Shown: positions 1-8,642 of the stretch, piece by piece
How the letters are laid out: every line of letters starts with the position of its first letter
How positions within the stretch are numbered: the first letter of the stretch is position 1
Made by a program: the position numbers and the translations under genes
Notes under the pieces: generated by a model
What the model was told of the DNA's origin: nothing
The model's database searches: none
The model's input: only the letters and a program-made list of their open reading frames with translations
Assembly: GCA_023143095.1 (NCBI GenBank)
Contig: JAGLIF010000009.1
Coordinates: 164,837 to 228,836 of the forward strand
DNA from: Candidatus Altimarinota bacterium
GTDB lineage: Bacteria > Patescibacteriota > Gracilibacteria > UBA4473
Length of the DNA: 64,000 nucleotides
Direction: 5' to 3'

Positions 1-25
1 TTCGTATCTGTTATGGAATAAATGA

Positions 26-2212
26 TTATTTATCTGGCGGAACTTCAAAGTGATTAAATAAAAATTTCGCTACTTTTCTAAATGTGATAACAGCTGTTTC
101 TGATCCCCATTGTGAAGTTTTTGGATAATCATATTTCACAAGCACCACAAACTTTGGATCAGAAAAAGGACCAAATCCCGCAAAACTCGTAATAGTAGTC
201 CCTACTCCCTCCAATACTTTTCCATTTTTATAAGTTTGAGAAGTACCAGTTTTTCCCATAACAGAATATCCATAAACACGCCCTCCCATAGCTACTCCAT
301 TATTCACAGAATTAAGAAGCATTGATTTGATTGTGCTATACGCTTTATCAGAAATAACTCTTCGAATTCTTTCTGGCTCAAAAACATCTACTGTTCCATC
401 TGGATGACGAAGTTCTTCCACCAAAAGAGGTTTCATCAAATAACCTCCATTGGCAAGAGCGGAAAATCCCATTACCATTTGCAAAGGCGTTGCAGAAATT
501 CCTTGTCCAAACCCGCGAGTAATGAGCTCTGATTCACTCCAATCATGCCAATGTTCTAACTTCCCTTGTCCCTCACCATCTAATTCAATATCCGTATATT
601 GCCCAAACCCAAAATCTTTTAAATATTTATATAATAATTCTTTTCCCAATTTTCGAGTAATAAACGCTATCCCTGTATTCAAAGAACGATTCAAAACCGT
701 AATCATAGAAGTTTTCCCAGCATATAGTTCATCCGCATTTCTAATTTTAAATTCTTCTACTTCAATAGGTCCTATATCGTTATAAACTGTTTGTGGGGTT
801 ACTTCATCAGAATTTAACGCCGCTGCCATAGTTAAGGCTTTCATAACAGATCCTGGTTCATAAGTATCAGAAACAAGTTTGTTTCGAAAAACCTGCGGTC
901 CCCATAAATTAAAATATCGATAATATTGACTCTCCTCAACAATTATTGGTATTCGTTGGTTAAAAAGCTCGTCTTCACGATCCAATTGCTCCTGCTCAGG
1001 AGTAATTTCATACCGTTTAAAAGCTTTTCCAAATTCGTTTGGATCAAAACTTGGCGCATTAGCCATAGCTAAAATTTTCCCTGTATGAGGTTCTACAACA
1101 ATAATTTGTCCAAAATCAGCTTCAAAATACATCAAATCTTCCTTAAGAATTTTTTCTACTTGTCCTTGAATAACCCGATCAATAGAAATCAATATATCAG
1201 AACCATCTTCCGCCTGAATAATACCAGAATTTTCTCCCAAAATTCGTTGTCCTTGAGTATTTGTCGCTCCATAAATATATCCTGATTGCCCATTTAATTC
1301 ATTCTGAAAACGCCCTTCAATCCCATATTGTCCATTCCCCTGTGAATCAACAAACCCTAAAACCTGTGCAGCCAAACTTCTTTCTGGATAATATCTCCAA
1401 TGCTCATTTCTCAATGCAATGCCCCTTAACATATCTTTGTATCGAGGATTTTTCTTTAATTCCAAAATTTTATCAGATACCTCTGGAACAATTTTATGAG
1501 CAATCTCAATATATCTATTCGGACGACGAGAAAGTAGTTTTATTAAAACTTTTTTTTCTATATTCAACAGAGATGACAATTTTTCAGCCGTTTTTTCTAC
1601 TAAAAAAATCCTTGTAGGATCTACAAAAACTGATTGTCCAGCAATCCAAATCCCAGTTAATTTCAAAGCTTCAATCTCAGCCAATCTTGATTCTGAAATC
1701 TCACTTTCCAATAAAACCTTAGTTCGTTCCACTTGTAAAAAAGTTTCTTCCAGGCGCTGCTGATACGCTAAAATAGCAATTTTTTCTCCCGAAGACATTT
1801 TTTCCATATCCGTTTCTATTTCACATCCTTCTATTTTTTCACAATGAGCATTGATAAGCACTGGTGCCAATATTTGAGCTGCCAACGCTGGATTCCCTTT
1901 TTCTTGCTCTGATAAATCAAGACTTGAATTGTATTTTGGATAAGCCAAAATCAGAGGATCAACAAAAAGCATTTTAAGCGTATTGTTCGTGGCAACAGGC
2001 GTTACATCTTGAGTTAGTCTATTTTTACGAACAAGAATCTTTCCTCGTCTTGCTGGCAATATAGATCTTTTTTCATGTTGTGCTCGTGCTTCTCTATAAA
2101 ATTCATCATATTCAATCACTTGAAGATCAAAAAGTCTTATAGCAAAAATAAAAAACAGCCCTGTAAAAAAGAATTTTAAAACTCGAAGTCTTGAAGAAAA
2201 ACCAAAAAACAT
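26..2212 (-). CDS. Class B penicillin-binding protein (FtsI/PBP2-like transpeptidase)
   Basis: This is a peptidoglycan DD-transpeptidase that cross-links stem peptides at the outer face of the membrane. All three penicillin-binding motifs are visible: SVMK (nucleophile Ser about 455), SLN (Ser about 510) and KTGT (Lys about 654), counted from the start used here. An N-terminal hydrophobic segment (FFFTGLFFIFAIRLFDLQV) acts as the membrane anchor, followed by a dimerisation-type region with the usual RRGKI element. The frame stays open to an upstream ATG ending at 2299, but the internal ATG at 2212 puts the membrane anchor close to the N-terminus as in the family, so it is preferred. The gene is divergent from the relA/spoT homologue. 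FtsI versus PBP2 cannot be settled from sequence alone. Confidence 0.9.
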   Translation of the reverse strand: MFFGFSSRLRVLKFFFTGLFFIFAIRLFDLQVIEYDEFYREARAQHEKRSILPARRGKILVRKNRLTQDVTPVATNNTLKMLFVDPLILAYPKYNSSLDLSEQEKGNPALAAQILAPVLINAHCEKIEGCEIETDMEKMSSGEKIAILAYQQRLEETFLQVERTKVLLESEISESRLAEIEALKLTGIWIAGQSVFVDPTRIFLVEKTAEKLSSLLNIEKKVLIKLLSRRPNRYIEIAHKIVPEVSDKILELKKNPRYKDMLRGIALRNEHWRYYPERSLAAQVLGFVDSQGNGQYGIEGRFQNELNGQSGYIYGATNTQGQRILGENSGIIQAEDGSDILISIDRVIQGQVEKILKEDLMYFEADFGQIIVVEPHTGKILAMANAPSFDPNEFGKAFKRYEITPEQEQLDREDELFNQRIPIIVEESQYYRYFNLWGPQVFRNKLVSDTYEPGSVMKALTMAAALNSDEVTPQTVYNDIGPIEVEEFKIRNADELYAGKTSMITVLNRSLNTGIAFITRKLGKELLYKYLKDFGFGQYTDIELDGEGQGKLEHWHDWSESELITRGFGQGISATPLQMVMGFSALANGGYLMKPLLVEELRHPDGTVDVFEPERIRRVISDKAYSTIKSMLLNSVNNGVAMGGRVYGYSVMGKTGTSQTYKNGKVLEGVGTTITSFAGFGPFSDPKFVVLVKYDYPKTSQWGSETAVITFRKVAKFLFNHFEVPPDK

Positions 2213-2336
2213 ACATTCTAAATTTAGAGGAACAAAAAAAATGAGCAATCTTTTATACCCAAAAAATAAAAGGGAATCTCCTGTAAAAAAACTAGACAAA
2301 TTACCTTCTAAAATGTTATGTTCATCACTCTAAATC

Positions 2337-4379
2337 ATGAAATCAACAAAAAACATTATTTGCAAACATTCCTTCGAAAAAGAACTCGAAGTGATTTTGT
2401 ATGAAATAAAAAATTACTATCCACATTTCTCTAAAAAAATAGAAGACACTGTTCGAAAAGCTTTCTGGTTCGCATATGACGCACACTACGATGTCAAAAG
2501 ATTTTCTGGATGTCCTTATTTTTCACATCCAGTTGCAGCAACAAAAATACTACTCTCTATAAAACCAGATATTGAAACCATTTGTGCTTGCTTACTGCAT
2601 GATGTTATTGAAGACACTCCCATTTCAGCGGAAGAAATTGAAAAAGCTTTCGGTAAAAATATTCGATTTCTCTGTGAAGGCGTAGAAAAAATAGCTAAAA
2701 TTCGTCTCCAAGGAAAAGAGCGCGAATTTGGAAGTCTTAAAAAACTATTTGTTGCTATGGCAAAGGATATTCGTGTTATATTCGTTAAGTTAGCAGACAG
2801 AATTCATAACCTGCAAACTTTAGAATTTGTTCGACCAGAGAAACGCATTCGAATTTCTCAAGAATCGTTAAAAATTTATGCACCAGTAGCAGAAAGATTA
2901 GGTCTTTTCGAATTCAAAACCCAGATTGAAGATCTTTGTTTTTCTCATATTCATGAAGAAATATTTAAAGACCTAAACAGGCAAATAAAACAAAACAAAA
3001 AAGAACGAAAAATATTTATAGAAAAAGCCAATGAAGAAATCAGAAAAGTGCTTACCAAAGAAAAAATTAACTTTCAACAAATTACTGGTCGTACAAAAAA
3101 TATTTACTCAGTGTACGAAAAAATGAAACGGAAAAATTTCTTCAAAGTAGATGAGATTTATGACCTTTTTGCTATTCGTGTTATCGTAAATACTCCTACA
3201 GATTGTTACCGAACACTCGGAGTTATCCACTCTATGTGGAAACCAATCCCAAAAAGATTTAAAGATTATATTGCAGTTTCAAAAACAAATGGATACCAAA
3301 GTCTGCACACTACCGTTTTAGGGTTAGCTAAAAGTAACATTCCAACGGAAATCCAAATTCGAACTGAAAAAATGCATTTGGATGCAGAGTTTGGTCCAGC
3401 TACTCATTGGGCATATAAAATAGCAAAAAATTCTAATTTTGACGAAAATTATATCAACAAAATGGACTGGCTTCCTCAAAGTATTCTAGTTCAACAAAGT
3501 GATTCTGCTGAAAAATTTTTTGAAGAAATAACTACATCCCTTTCAACCGATCGTATTCATGTTTTTACTCCAAGAGGCGACATCAAGTCTCTTGCTGCGA
3601 AATCCACTCCTGTAGATTTTGCTTTCTCCATTCACTCTGAAATAGGAAACTCTTGTATCGGTGCAAAAGTAAATGGGACAATTAAACCACTTAACTACGA
3701 ATTAAAAACTGGTGATGTAGTAGAAGTCATGACCAAAAAAGGAAAAAACCCAAATCCACTTTGGCTCAAATTCACAAAATCATCTCATGCAAGAGGTCAT
3801 ATCAAAAACTATATTAATAAGCTCAAACAAGATAGTAACATTGAACCCCATATTTTTGAAAAACTTCCTCAAAAGATAGCCACTCCTCAAAAAGTGGTTC
3901 CAAAACAATTTATCAAAAAACGAGGGGATTTTTCAGATATCATTATTGGTGGTGAAACAAATATTCCTTATAAAATTTGTAATTGTTGCAAACCTGCTCC
4001 AGGAAAAAATATCATCGCTTACAAATCTCGAGGGTTGGAATTTTCTATCCATGAAGCCTCTTGTAAAACTGTCGCTAAACTTGATTCTCATCGTTTTGTA
4101 GAAGCTGATTTCAATATTATTTATTCTTTCAAAATCAATGCAATAGATCGAATAGGTCTATTGCGAGACTATGCTAATGTCATGTCTGAACACGGTCTCA
4201 ATATTATAGATTCTAAGTTTGACTACAATAAGAAAAAAAACATTTCCTGCTGGTATTTTTCAGTAGAAATCAGCTCTCCACGAGAATCAGAAGATATGAT
4301 TGCTGACCTAAAAAAAGTCCCAAATGTCATAGATATAAAAACCATCAAGGACATTGACAAAAAGAACAATAAAACATAG
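2337..4379 (+). CDS. Bifunctional (p)ppGpp synthetase/hydrolase, RelA/SpoT family
   Basis: The 680-residue protein makes and degrades the alarmone (p)ppGpp. Domains in order: HD hydrolase with an intact LLHDVIED motif (H88-D89), a nucleotidyltransferase-type synthetase carrying RFKD (about residues 307-310) and the following GYQSLHT element, a TGS domain from about residue 405, and a C-terminal ACT domain (DRIGLLRDYANVM). A retained HD motif together with the RxKD form of the synthetase loop is the signature of bifunctional Rel enzymes rather than synthetase-only RelA. Length is near the family norm of about 700. It ends with TAG 42 bases before the tmRNA gene. Confidence 0.93.
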   Translation: MKSTKNIICKHSFEKELEVILYEIKNYYPHFSKKIEDTVRKAFWFAYDAHYDVKRFSGCPYFSHPVAATKILLSIKPDIETICACLLHDVIEDTPISAEEIEKAFGKNIRFLCEGVEKIAKIRLQGKEREFGSLKKLFVAMAKDIRVIFVKLADRIHNLQTLEFVRPEKRIRISQESLKIYAPVAERLGLFEFKTQIEDLCFSHIHEEIFKDLNRQIKQNKKERKIFIEKANEEIRKVLTKEKINFQQITGRTKNIYSVYEKMKRKNFFKVDEIYDLFAIRVIVNTPTDCYRTLGVIHSMWKPIPKRFKDYIAVSKTNGYQSLHTTVLGLAKSNIPTEIQIRTEKMHLDAEFGPATHWAYKIAKNSNFDENYINKMDWLPQSILVQQSDSAEKFFEEITTSLSTDRIHVFTPRGDIKSLAAKSTPVDFAFSIHSEIGNSCIGAKVNGTIKPLNYELKTGDVVEVMTKKGKNPNPLWLKFTKSSHARGHIKNYINKLKQDSNIEPHIFEKLPQKIATPQKVVPKQFIKKRGDFSDIIIGGETNIPYKICNCCKPAPGKNIIAYKSRGLEFSIHEASCKTVAKLDSHRFVEADFNIIYSFKINAIDRIGLLRDYANVMSEHGLNIIDSKFDYNKKKNISCWYFSVEISSPRESEDMIADLKKVPNVIDIKTIKDIDKKNNKT

Positions 4380-4421
4380 TATATATGTGTTCTTTGACAT
4401 AATATCAGCTTTTTATTCAAC

Positions 4422-4862
4422 GGGGATGATATGGCCTCGACAAGAAGAATTGAAAACTTTTTTCGGCGTTTCCGGTTTTGAATATTTACCGGTTATCCAA
4501 AATCTTCATAAAAAATAAGTGCAAACTTAAAAACTCGAACTCAAACAGCTTTAGCAAGCATAAAAGTAAGATTGGGACTTGTTCCTACTCCAGCTTTAGC
4601 TTACGCCTAACCTGAGAGTTCATAGGTAAATCCTGCTTGAGCCTTTGGCTCGCAGGTAATCTAAAAACAAGACCACATAATTTTTAGATTAAACTTTTGT
4701 GGTGTAGTTTTATCGGTTCTCAACGGTAAAATGAATCCTTCGAGAAAATTTTCAGGTATTTTGTTTATCCTATAAGCCTGAATCTTAAATAAATAAACTA
4801 TGAGCGTAGAAGAAAAAACTTTTCCTTTTTGGACGCCGGTTCGATTCCGGCCATCTCCACCA
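4422..4862 (+). ncRNA. ssrA: tmRNA (transfer-messenger RNA)
   Basis: The RNA rescues stalled ribosomes. The 5' end GGGGATG pairs with CATCTCC (4852-4858) as a seven-pair acceptor stem with one G-U pair; discriminator A and an encoded CCA (4860-4862) follow. The T arm is GCCGG-TTCGATT-CCGGC. The resume codon is most likely GCA at 4521 after the conserved-looking AAGTGCAAAC context. From there the frame reads ANLKTRTQTALAS and continues to TAA at 4608, giving a 29-residue tag ending PALAYA; deleting one A near 4557 would give the textbook short tag ending ALAA (see findings). The 3' end is the insertion site of the adjoining serine-recombinase element, whose coding frame overlaps the last 65 bases in antisense. 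TTGACA at 4394-4399 is a possible -35, without a convincing -10. Confidence 0.95.
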
Positions 4863-6369
4863 TACATGATTCTGTATCGCCAGAGTCTTCAAGAACCTTA
4901 TAGAGAAGCGGTTTAGGCAGTGTTCCATACCCGCTTTTTTTGTCGTACTTCAGTGAACCTGCGAAAGCCAGTTTTAGAACCAGTTGCTTGTCTTCTAAGT
5001 CCCCTGAAACCCACATGCCATGCGGATTTTCTATAAACTTCATAGAGTGTTCCATGAGTCGCTCGAAATCTAATCGATTGATACTTGTGCCCAACTTCTT
5101 AATCTTTTCTTGCTGAAGCGCTTCCATACCCTCCAAATCCTCGATCCTTTCGCCTAACGCCTGTTTTATTGCGGGACTTTTTACTGTGATATATTCATCT
5201 ACTGTCTGCTTTTTCGTTTTCTCTGTCTGCTTCAATGCTCTTTCCTCTCTAGCCAGCCGAAAAGACGCATCCCCTCTTACGACATCCCATTTATCTGTTA
5301 GGATCGTCTGAAGGGCTTTGAGTATCTGCTTCTGTGGGATAAAGGTCTGTAAAATTTGCTCCAGCTCCCCTTCAAGCCTGTTTCTCTGCAAACTCTTGCC
5401 GTAATACTTACACGGCTTATTTTGGCAGTGATAATTGGCGTATTTCTTTTTCTTGCCCTTGTTCCAACTACCTGTAACAAACCTACCACATCCAGCACAG
5501 GTAACGAACCCCCTAAGGGGGAAATCTTTACTGATGTCTTTTCTTGCTGGTCGCCTCTTTCTGTCTTTGAGTCTCTTTTGAATTCGATAATAGATTTCCA
5601 ATGAAATCAAAGCCTCATGTTGGGCTTTCACAAACTCTATTCCCCATTTGGGGTAGTGAATATATCCTGTATAAAGGACTTGCTTAAGTATTCGGTTCAC
5701 TACATCGAGGTTCACTTTTTTCCCTCTTCGCGGGACAAAGCCTTTCTTTTTTAGAAATTTTGCCACATCGACTTGAGTATCTAACACTCCGTTAGCGAAG
5801 GACTCTAGCGCTTCTTTTAATATTGAACACTGCGGTTCAAAAGGAACCATCAATTTTCCATGTTGAAGGCTAGTTTGGTAGGCATAGCCAGGAGGCATGT
5901 AAAAAGTCCAATATCCTGCCTGTAAACGCGCTTTCATTTTTTGAGAAACTTGTCTTTTATTTTGTTCCCGTTCTAACCCTCCCTGTGCCGCCAAAACAGA
6001 CTCAATAAACTTTCCCTCAGGAGAATCATCAAAATTATAATTCAAACATTTTATAATTGCGTTGCGAGCGCTTAATTCCGCTCTTAGTTTCCAATGGACT
6101 GTCAAATCCCGTGCAAATCGCTTCAGATCGTCAAAAATCACCATGTATTGATCCATTGGATGATCATCAAGGTATTTAAGTAATTCCGTCATCGCTGGAC
6201 GTCCAAATAGATCTGCTCCTCCTGAAATAGCTTCATCTTTGAAAACTCTTTCAACAATCGCCCCCTCAGTTTTAGCATAATCCCTACAACGTTTTTCTTG
6301 GGTATCTAAACCACTCCCTTCAGTGACCTGTTTTTGTGACGAGACTCTGCAGTATATAAGAGATTTCAT
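4798..6369 (-). CDS. Large serine recombinase (site-specific integrase)
   Basis: The 523-residue recombinase catalyses integration/excision of the island. The N-terminal resolvase catalytic domain shows YCRVSS with nucleophile Ser10 and Arg8, followed by SGLDTQEKRCRDYA and the DDLKRFARD segment. A recombinase domain (around PPGYAYQ) and a zinc-ribbon type element (CAGC, then Cys pairs in CQNKPCKYYG) follow, then a charged helical region typical of the coiled-coil arm. The last 20 or so codons, including VEMAGIEPAS, are antisense to the tmRNA T arm and acceptor stem, so the frame crosses the attachment junction and stops inside host sequence. Its start ATG overlaps the stop of a 46-codon upstream ORF (ATGA). 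Base composition is visibly richer in G/C than the housekeeping flanks, consistent with transfer. Confidence 0.93.
   Translation of the reverse strand: MKSLIYCRVSSQKQVTEGSGLDTQEKRCRDYAKTEGAIVERVFKDEAISGGADLFGRPAMTELLKYLDDHPMDQYMVIFDDLKRFARDLTVHWKLRAELSARNAIIKCLNYNFDDSPEGKFIESVLAAQGGLEREQNKRQVSQKMKARLQAGYWTFYMPPGYAYQTSLQHGKLMVPFEPQCSILKEALESFANGVLDTQVDVAKFLKKKGFVPRRGKKVNLDVVNRILKQVLYTGYIHYPKWGIEFVKAQHEALISLEIYYRIQKRLKDRKRRPARKDISKDFPLRGFVTCAGCGRFVTGSWNKGKKKKYANYHCQNKPCKYYGKSLQRNRLEGELEQILQTFIPQKQILKALQTILTDKWDVVRGDASFRLAREERALKQTEKTKKQTVDEYITVKSPAIKQALGERIEDLEGMEALQQEKIKKLGTSINRLDFERLMEHSMKFIENPHGMWVSGDLEDKQLVLKLAFAGSLKYDKKSGYGTLPKPLLYKVLEDSGDTESCMVEMAGIEPASKKEKFFLLRS
4830..4866. other. Probable attachment junction (att) at the tmRNA 3' end
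   Basis: The tmRNA T arm and CCA end abut the recombinase gene with no gap, the usual sign of an element integrated at an RNA gene 3' end. The exact crossover core cannot be placed: serine recombinases need only a very short identity, and no second copy of the tmRNA 3' end was found by eye elsewhere in the window. Position is therefore approximate. Confidence 0.6.
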
Positions 6370-6506
6370 AGTGATTCAACGTAAGAATTGATAAGTTTCT
6401 CAGACATAGCAAGTAAAGAAGCCACTAAAAGCTCTTTCTCTGGTTCAGAAAGATTTTGATCCTCCAAAAGATCTTTATATTCAGCTAATTTTTTCTGCGA
6501 AATCAT
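6366..6506 (-). CDS. Small hypothetical protein upstream of the recombinase
   Basis: An ATG-started frame of 46 codons (MISQKKLAEYKDLL..., ending NSYVESL) lies directly upstream of the serine recombinase, and its TGA stop overlaps the recombinase ATG (ATGA). The overlap suggests translational coupling. The peptide is acidic, Lys/Glu-rich and predicted helical. No family is recognised. A small protein paired with a serine integrase could be a recombination directionality factor or a regulator, but nothing in the sequence proves this. Confidence 0.5.
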   Translation of the reverse strand: MISQKKLAEYKDLLEDQNLSEPEKELLVASLLAMSEKLINSYVESL

Positions 6507-6561
6507 CGCAGTAATAAAAACATATCCCGTTGGTCGTCAGATTGGTCACAACTGGTCGTTT

Positions 6562-7296
6562 TTAGAAATTTCTGTAAACCCTCCTTTTAGCAACGGTTGT
6601 TATTCCTTTCAAATTAAATTCGTCCTCTATAATTTTATTTATCCGTTTTGAAAGTCCTCGGAGCATCTCGTAAGGATCGACATTCCTTTCAATCTTTTCA
6701 TTTACTTCCTCAAGAGTAAATTCATGTCCTGGGGGTTGCGAAAAAACAACTTCACAAAATAATTCCTGTTCCTGAGATTTAAGTGGTGCAGTTTTCTGTG
6801 TAATCAGGTGCTTCAGATACTTTTTTTCTTTGTTGTAGGATAACAAAACTTGATCGACTTTCTGTTTGAGAAAGTTTTCAAATTTCTCTCTATCTTTCCA
6901 CGAAAAAAACAATTCCCTAAATTCCGTTGTATATTCATCAGCAAATTCATCCCCAAAAATATTTTTCATATCTCCAAATTCCGAGTATTTCATATCTCCA
7001 AACTGCACCTCCCAAAAAACATCCACATCGGGAATCACGAAACAACGTGGTTCTTTGCAATTATGTTCTAGACAATTTTGTTTCACTATAGCATTAACCT
7101 CTCTTGGCTCTGAGATCGCAAAGAATGCCGCAAAAAGCCTTGTTAGAGATAAATCCGTGGTAATATTCTCCTTTCGAAATTGGGCTTCTGAAACGGTGAA
7201 ATTTGAGCATAAATCTCGAGGACATGCCTCTAGCTTCTTTTGTAAATAGAGGAAAACTCCCCTATCTCCTGCAAACATTTCCTTAAAATCAGTCAT
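6562..7296 (-). CDS. Hypothetical island protein with possible C-terminal winged helix
   Basis: The 244-residue soluble protein has no recognised family. It contains a local duplication (FGDMKYSEFGDMKNIFGDEF) near the middle and three cysteines around NCLEHNCKEPRC. The last 60 residues (FTLEEVNEKI, then LSKRINKIIEDE and RRVYRNF) have the spacing of a winged-helix DNA-binding fold, where an N-terminal helix, a recognition helix and a basic beta wing are expected; this is inference from pattern only. It is transcribed in the same direction as the recombinase, 55 bases upstream of the 46-codon ORF, and could be a regulator or replication factor of the element. Confidence 0.6.
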   Translation of the reverse strand: MTDFKEMFAGDRGVFLYLQKKLEACPRDLCSNFTVSEAQFRKENITTDLSLTRLFAAFFAISEPREVNAIVKQNCLEHNCKEPRCFVIPDVDVFWEVQFGDMKYSEFGDMKNIFGDEFADEYTTEFRELFFSWKDREKFENFLKQKVDQVLLSYNKEKKYLKHLITQKTAPLKSQEQELFCEVVFSQPPGHEFTLEEVNEKIERNVDPYEMLRGLSKRINKIIEDEFNLKGITTVAKRRVYRNF

Positions 7297-7331
7297 TTCG
7301 TTTGAGCTATCCCCTTATAGTTTAAGCTTTT

Positions 7332-7359
7332 TTGACAATAAAGCGAAGATTGGTAGATT
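7332..7359 (+). promoter_or_regulatory. Candidate sigma-70 type promoter
   Basis: A perfect TTGACA at 7332-7337 is followed after 16 bases by TAGATT (7354-7359), four matches of six to TATAAT. It would start a transcript near 7366, ahead of the structured leader and the gene at 7502. The -10 match is moderate and the region is A/T-rich, so chance occurrence is possible. Confidence 0.4.
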
Positions 7360-7365
7360 TGATAG

Positions 7366-7500
7366 GCACCTTGGTCACGAGTTTTTATAACGGAAATGCA
7401 TTTTTGCATGAATATCTGTAATGATGGGGCGATTTCTCGTCTGAGCAGATATTCCGCAAGGAAATTCGAAGCCAGGGTGCACGAAAATCGCCCCTTTTTT
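7366..7500 (+). ncRNA. Structured leader or small RNA ending in a terminator-like hairpin
   Basis: Arms GGGGCGATTTCTCGT (7426-7440) and ACGAAAATCGCCCC (7481-7494) pair over 14 positions with one bulged base, and six T residues follow (7495-7500), the form of an intrinsic terminator on the + strand. The ATG of the next gene comes immediately after (7502). The enclosed loop contains TTCC-GCAA-GGAA, a GNRA-type tetraloop hairpin, and upstream lies ATGCA-TTTT-TGCAT (7396-7409). Either this is an attenuator controlling the downstream gene, or a short RNA of about 135 nt. No known riboswitch or ribozyme class is recognised. Confidence 0.4.
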
Positions 7501-7501
7501 G

Positions 7502-8155
7502 ATGAAAAAAACTATCGACATGCAAATTCGTGAAGCAATAGAAAACAGTCTATTCGATATAGACAAAGTCTCAGAAAGAAATAAATCTGAGCCAAAAGAG
7601 GAAGGATACATGATTCATGCAACGCAGGCAGTGCTATCCCAATTTCTTGATAAAAACACAACTATTGAATATAAAGAAATGGAACATCTTTATGTGGCAC
7701 TTTCAAAATTGATGGAAATAGTTTTTTCTCAGAACCTTGAAAACAATTATTTCATTCGGTGCCAACGAAATAAAATAGCTATTGTCTTTTGTTATATGGC
7801 TCAGAAGTTGAGTATTGAAGCAGTAAACTCTCTCAATCCAACTTCCTCCTCTCTTCCTCTTACTGATACTTCATTAAAATATGCTAATTTTGCATTATCT
7901 ATTGTCTCGGATTTAAATCTCAAAAAACAAACACAACAAATAATAAATTCTCAAATCATTCACAATCACAATGTTTGTGAAATGGCTGAAAATACAAAAG
8001 AAGAAATTGAAACGCAGTGGGCTGGATCTACGCAACGGCTTATTAAAAATCTAAACAATCCTTCCTCCAAAGAAATAAAACCAACTGAAAACTCCGCAAG
8101 AATCCTTGTTTGGATTCTAATTCTTGCGGGAGCGCTTATTTTAACCTTTTTCTAG
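7502..8155 (+). CDS. Hypothetical protein with C-terminal membrane anchor
   Basis: The 217-residue protein has a long helical, soluble N-terminal part and a single hydrophobic segment at the extreme C-terminus (ILVWILILAGALILTFF), so it should be a tail-anchored membrane protein with a cytoplasmic head. ATG at 7502 is chosen over the TTG one codon earlier. It is the only + strand gene in the island and follows directly on a terminator-like hairpin. No family is recognised. Tail-anchored cargo of this size is compatible with a membrane-acting effector, but no toxin motif is visible. Confidence 0.6.
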   Translation: MKKTIDMQIREAIENSLFDIDKVSERNKSEPKEEGYMIHATQAVLSQFLDKNTTIEYKEMEHLYVALSKLMEIVFSQNLENNYFIRCQRNKIAIVFCYMAQKLSIEAVNSLNPTSSSLPLTDTSLKYANFALSIVSDLNLKKQTQQIINSQIIHNHNVCEMAENTKEEIETQWAGSTQRLIKNLNNPSSKEIKPTENSARILVWILILAGALILTFF

Positions 8156-8642
8156 GTCGTATGTTGAGTGATGGATGTATAAATTGAAATGCGCACTGGG
8201 CGAAAGTGGGAGGGGCGGGATGACTTACTACAAAAGATTTTATTTAACACAATCTATCTTATGTTAAGGAACTACCACCCCCCACATATCGACAAAACTT
8301 CGTCACTGAGCCAAAAGATCGAGGTTTGTGGGCTTGTTGGTTTTTTTATAGTGGTTGTCAAGTTTTAACCCTTTTTAAGGGGGAGCTTGGAAACCCGCTC
8401 CCCTATTGGGGAAGCGATAAATCCAAAGTTTTACAATACAACATTTGAGAGGGCAGTTTCCACCTTCGTTTTTTATCGAACCTGCCATAAGTAAAACTCT
8501 GGGGGATCTTCCCTCTATGAATTGATAAAATCCCTATGGGACAGGGCGCAAATTGATTTTGGGGTTGTGGGTATTCTATGAGTGTGTGTGCGTGCGGTAC
8601 ATGTTTTGTGGCAAGGTTGTTCCTTTATTTCTTGTTGTCACC
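8156..8642. other. Intergenic stretch with mutually exclusive hairpins
   Basis: No gene is supported here. The stretch is richer in G/C than most spacers. GGGGAGC (8380-8386) pairs with GCTCCCC (8397-8403), and the loop can add a GG/CC pair. The same CCCC run can instead pair with GGGG at 8408-8411 (GCTCCCC-TATT-GGGGAAGC), so the two stems exclude each other. A small CCCTT-TTT-AAGGG hairpin lies just upstream (8369-8381). No T run follows, so a simple intrinsic terminator is not supported. It separates two convergent genes. Confidence 0.5.

Noticed and set aside
4661..4867. 68-codon frame antisense to the tmRNA 3' half
   Set aside because: Such frames (here GGDGRNRTGV) arise routinely from the complement of T arm and CCA end sequences.
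7426..7494. Self-cleaving ribozyme in the leader of the tail-anchored gene
   Set aside because: CTGA and GAAA-like pieces are present, but the hammerhead core CTGANGA is not, and no other ribozyme core could be matched.
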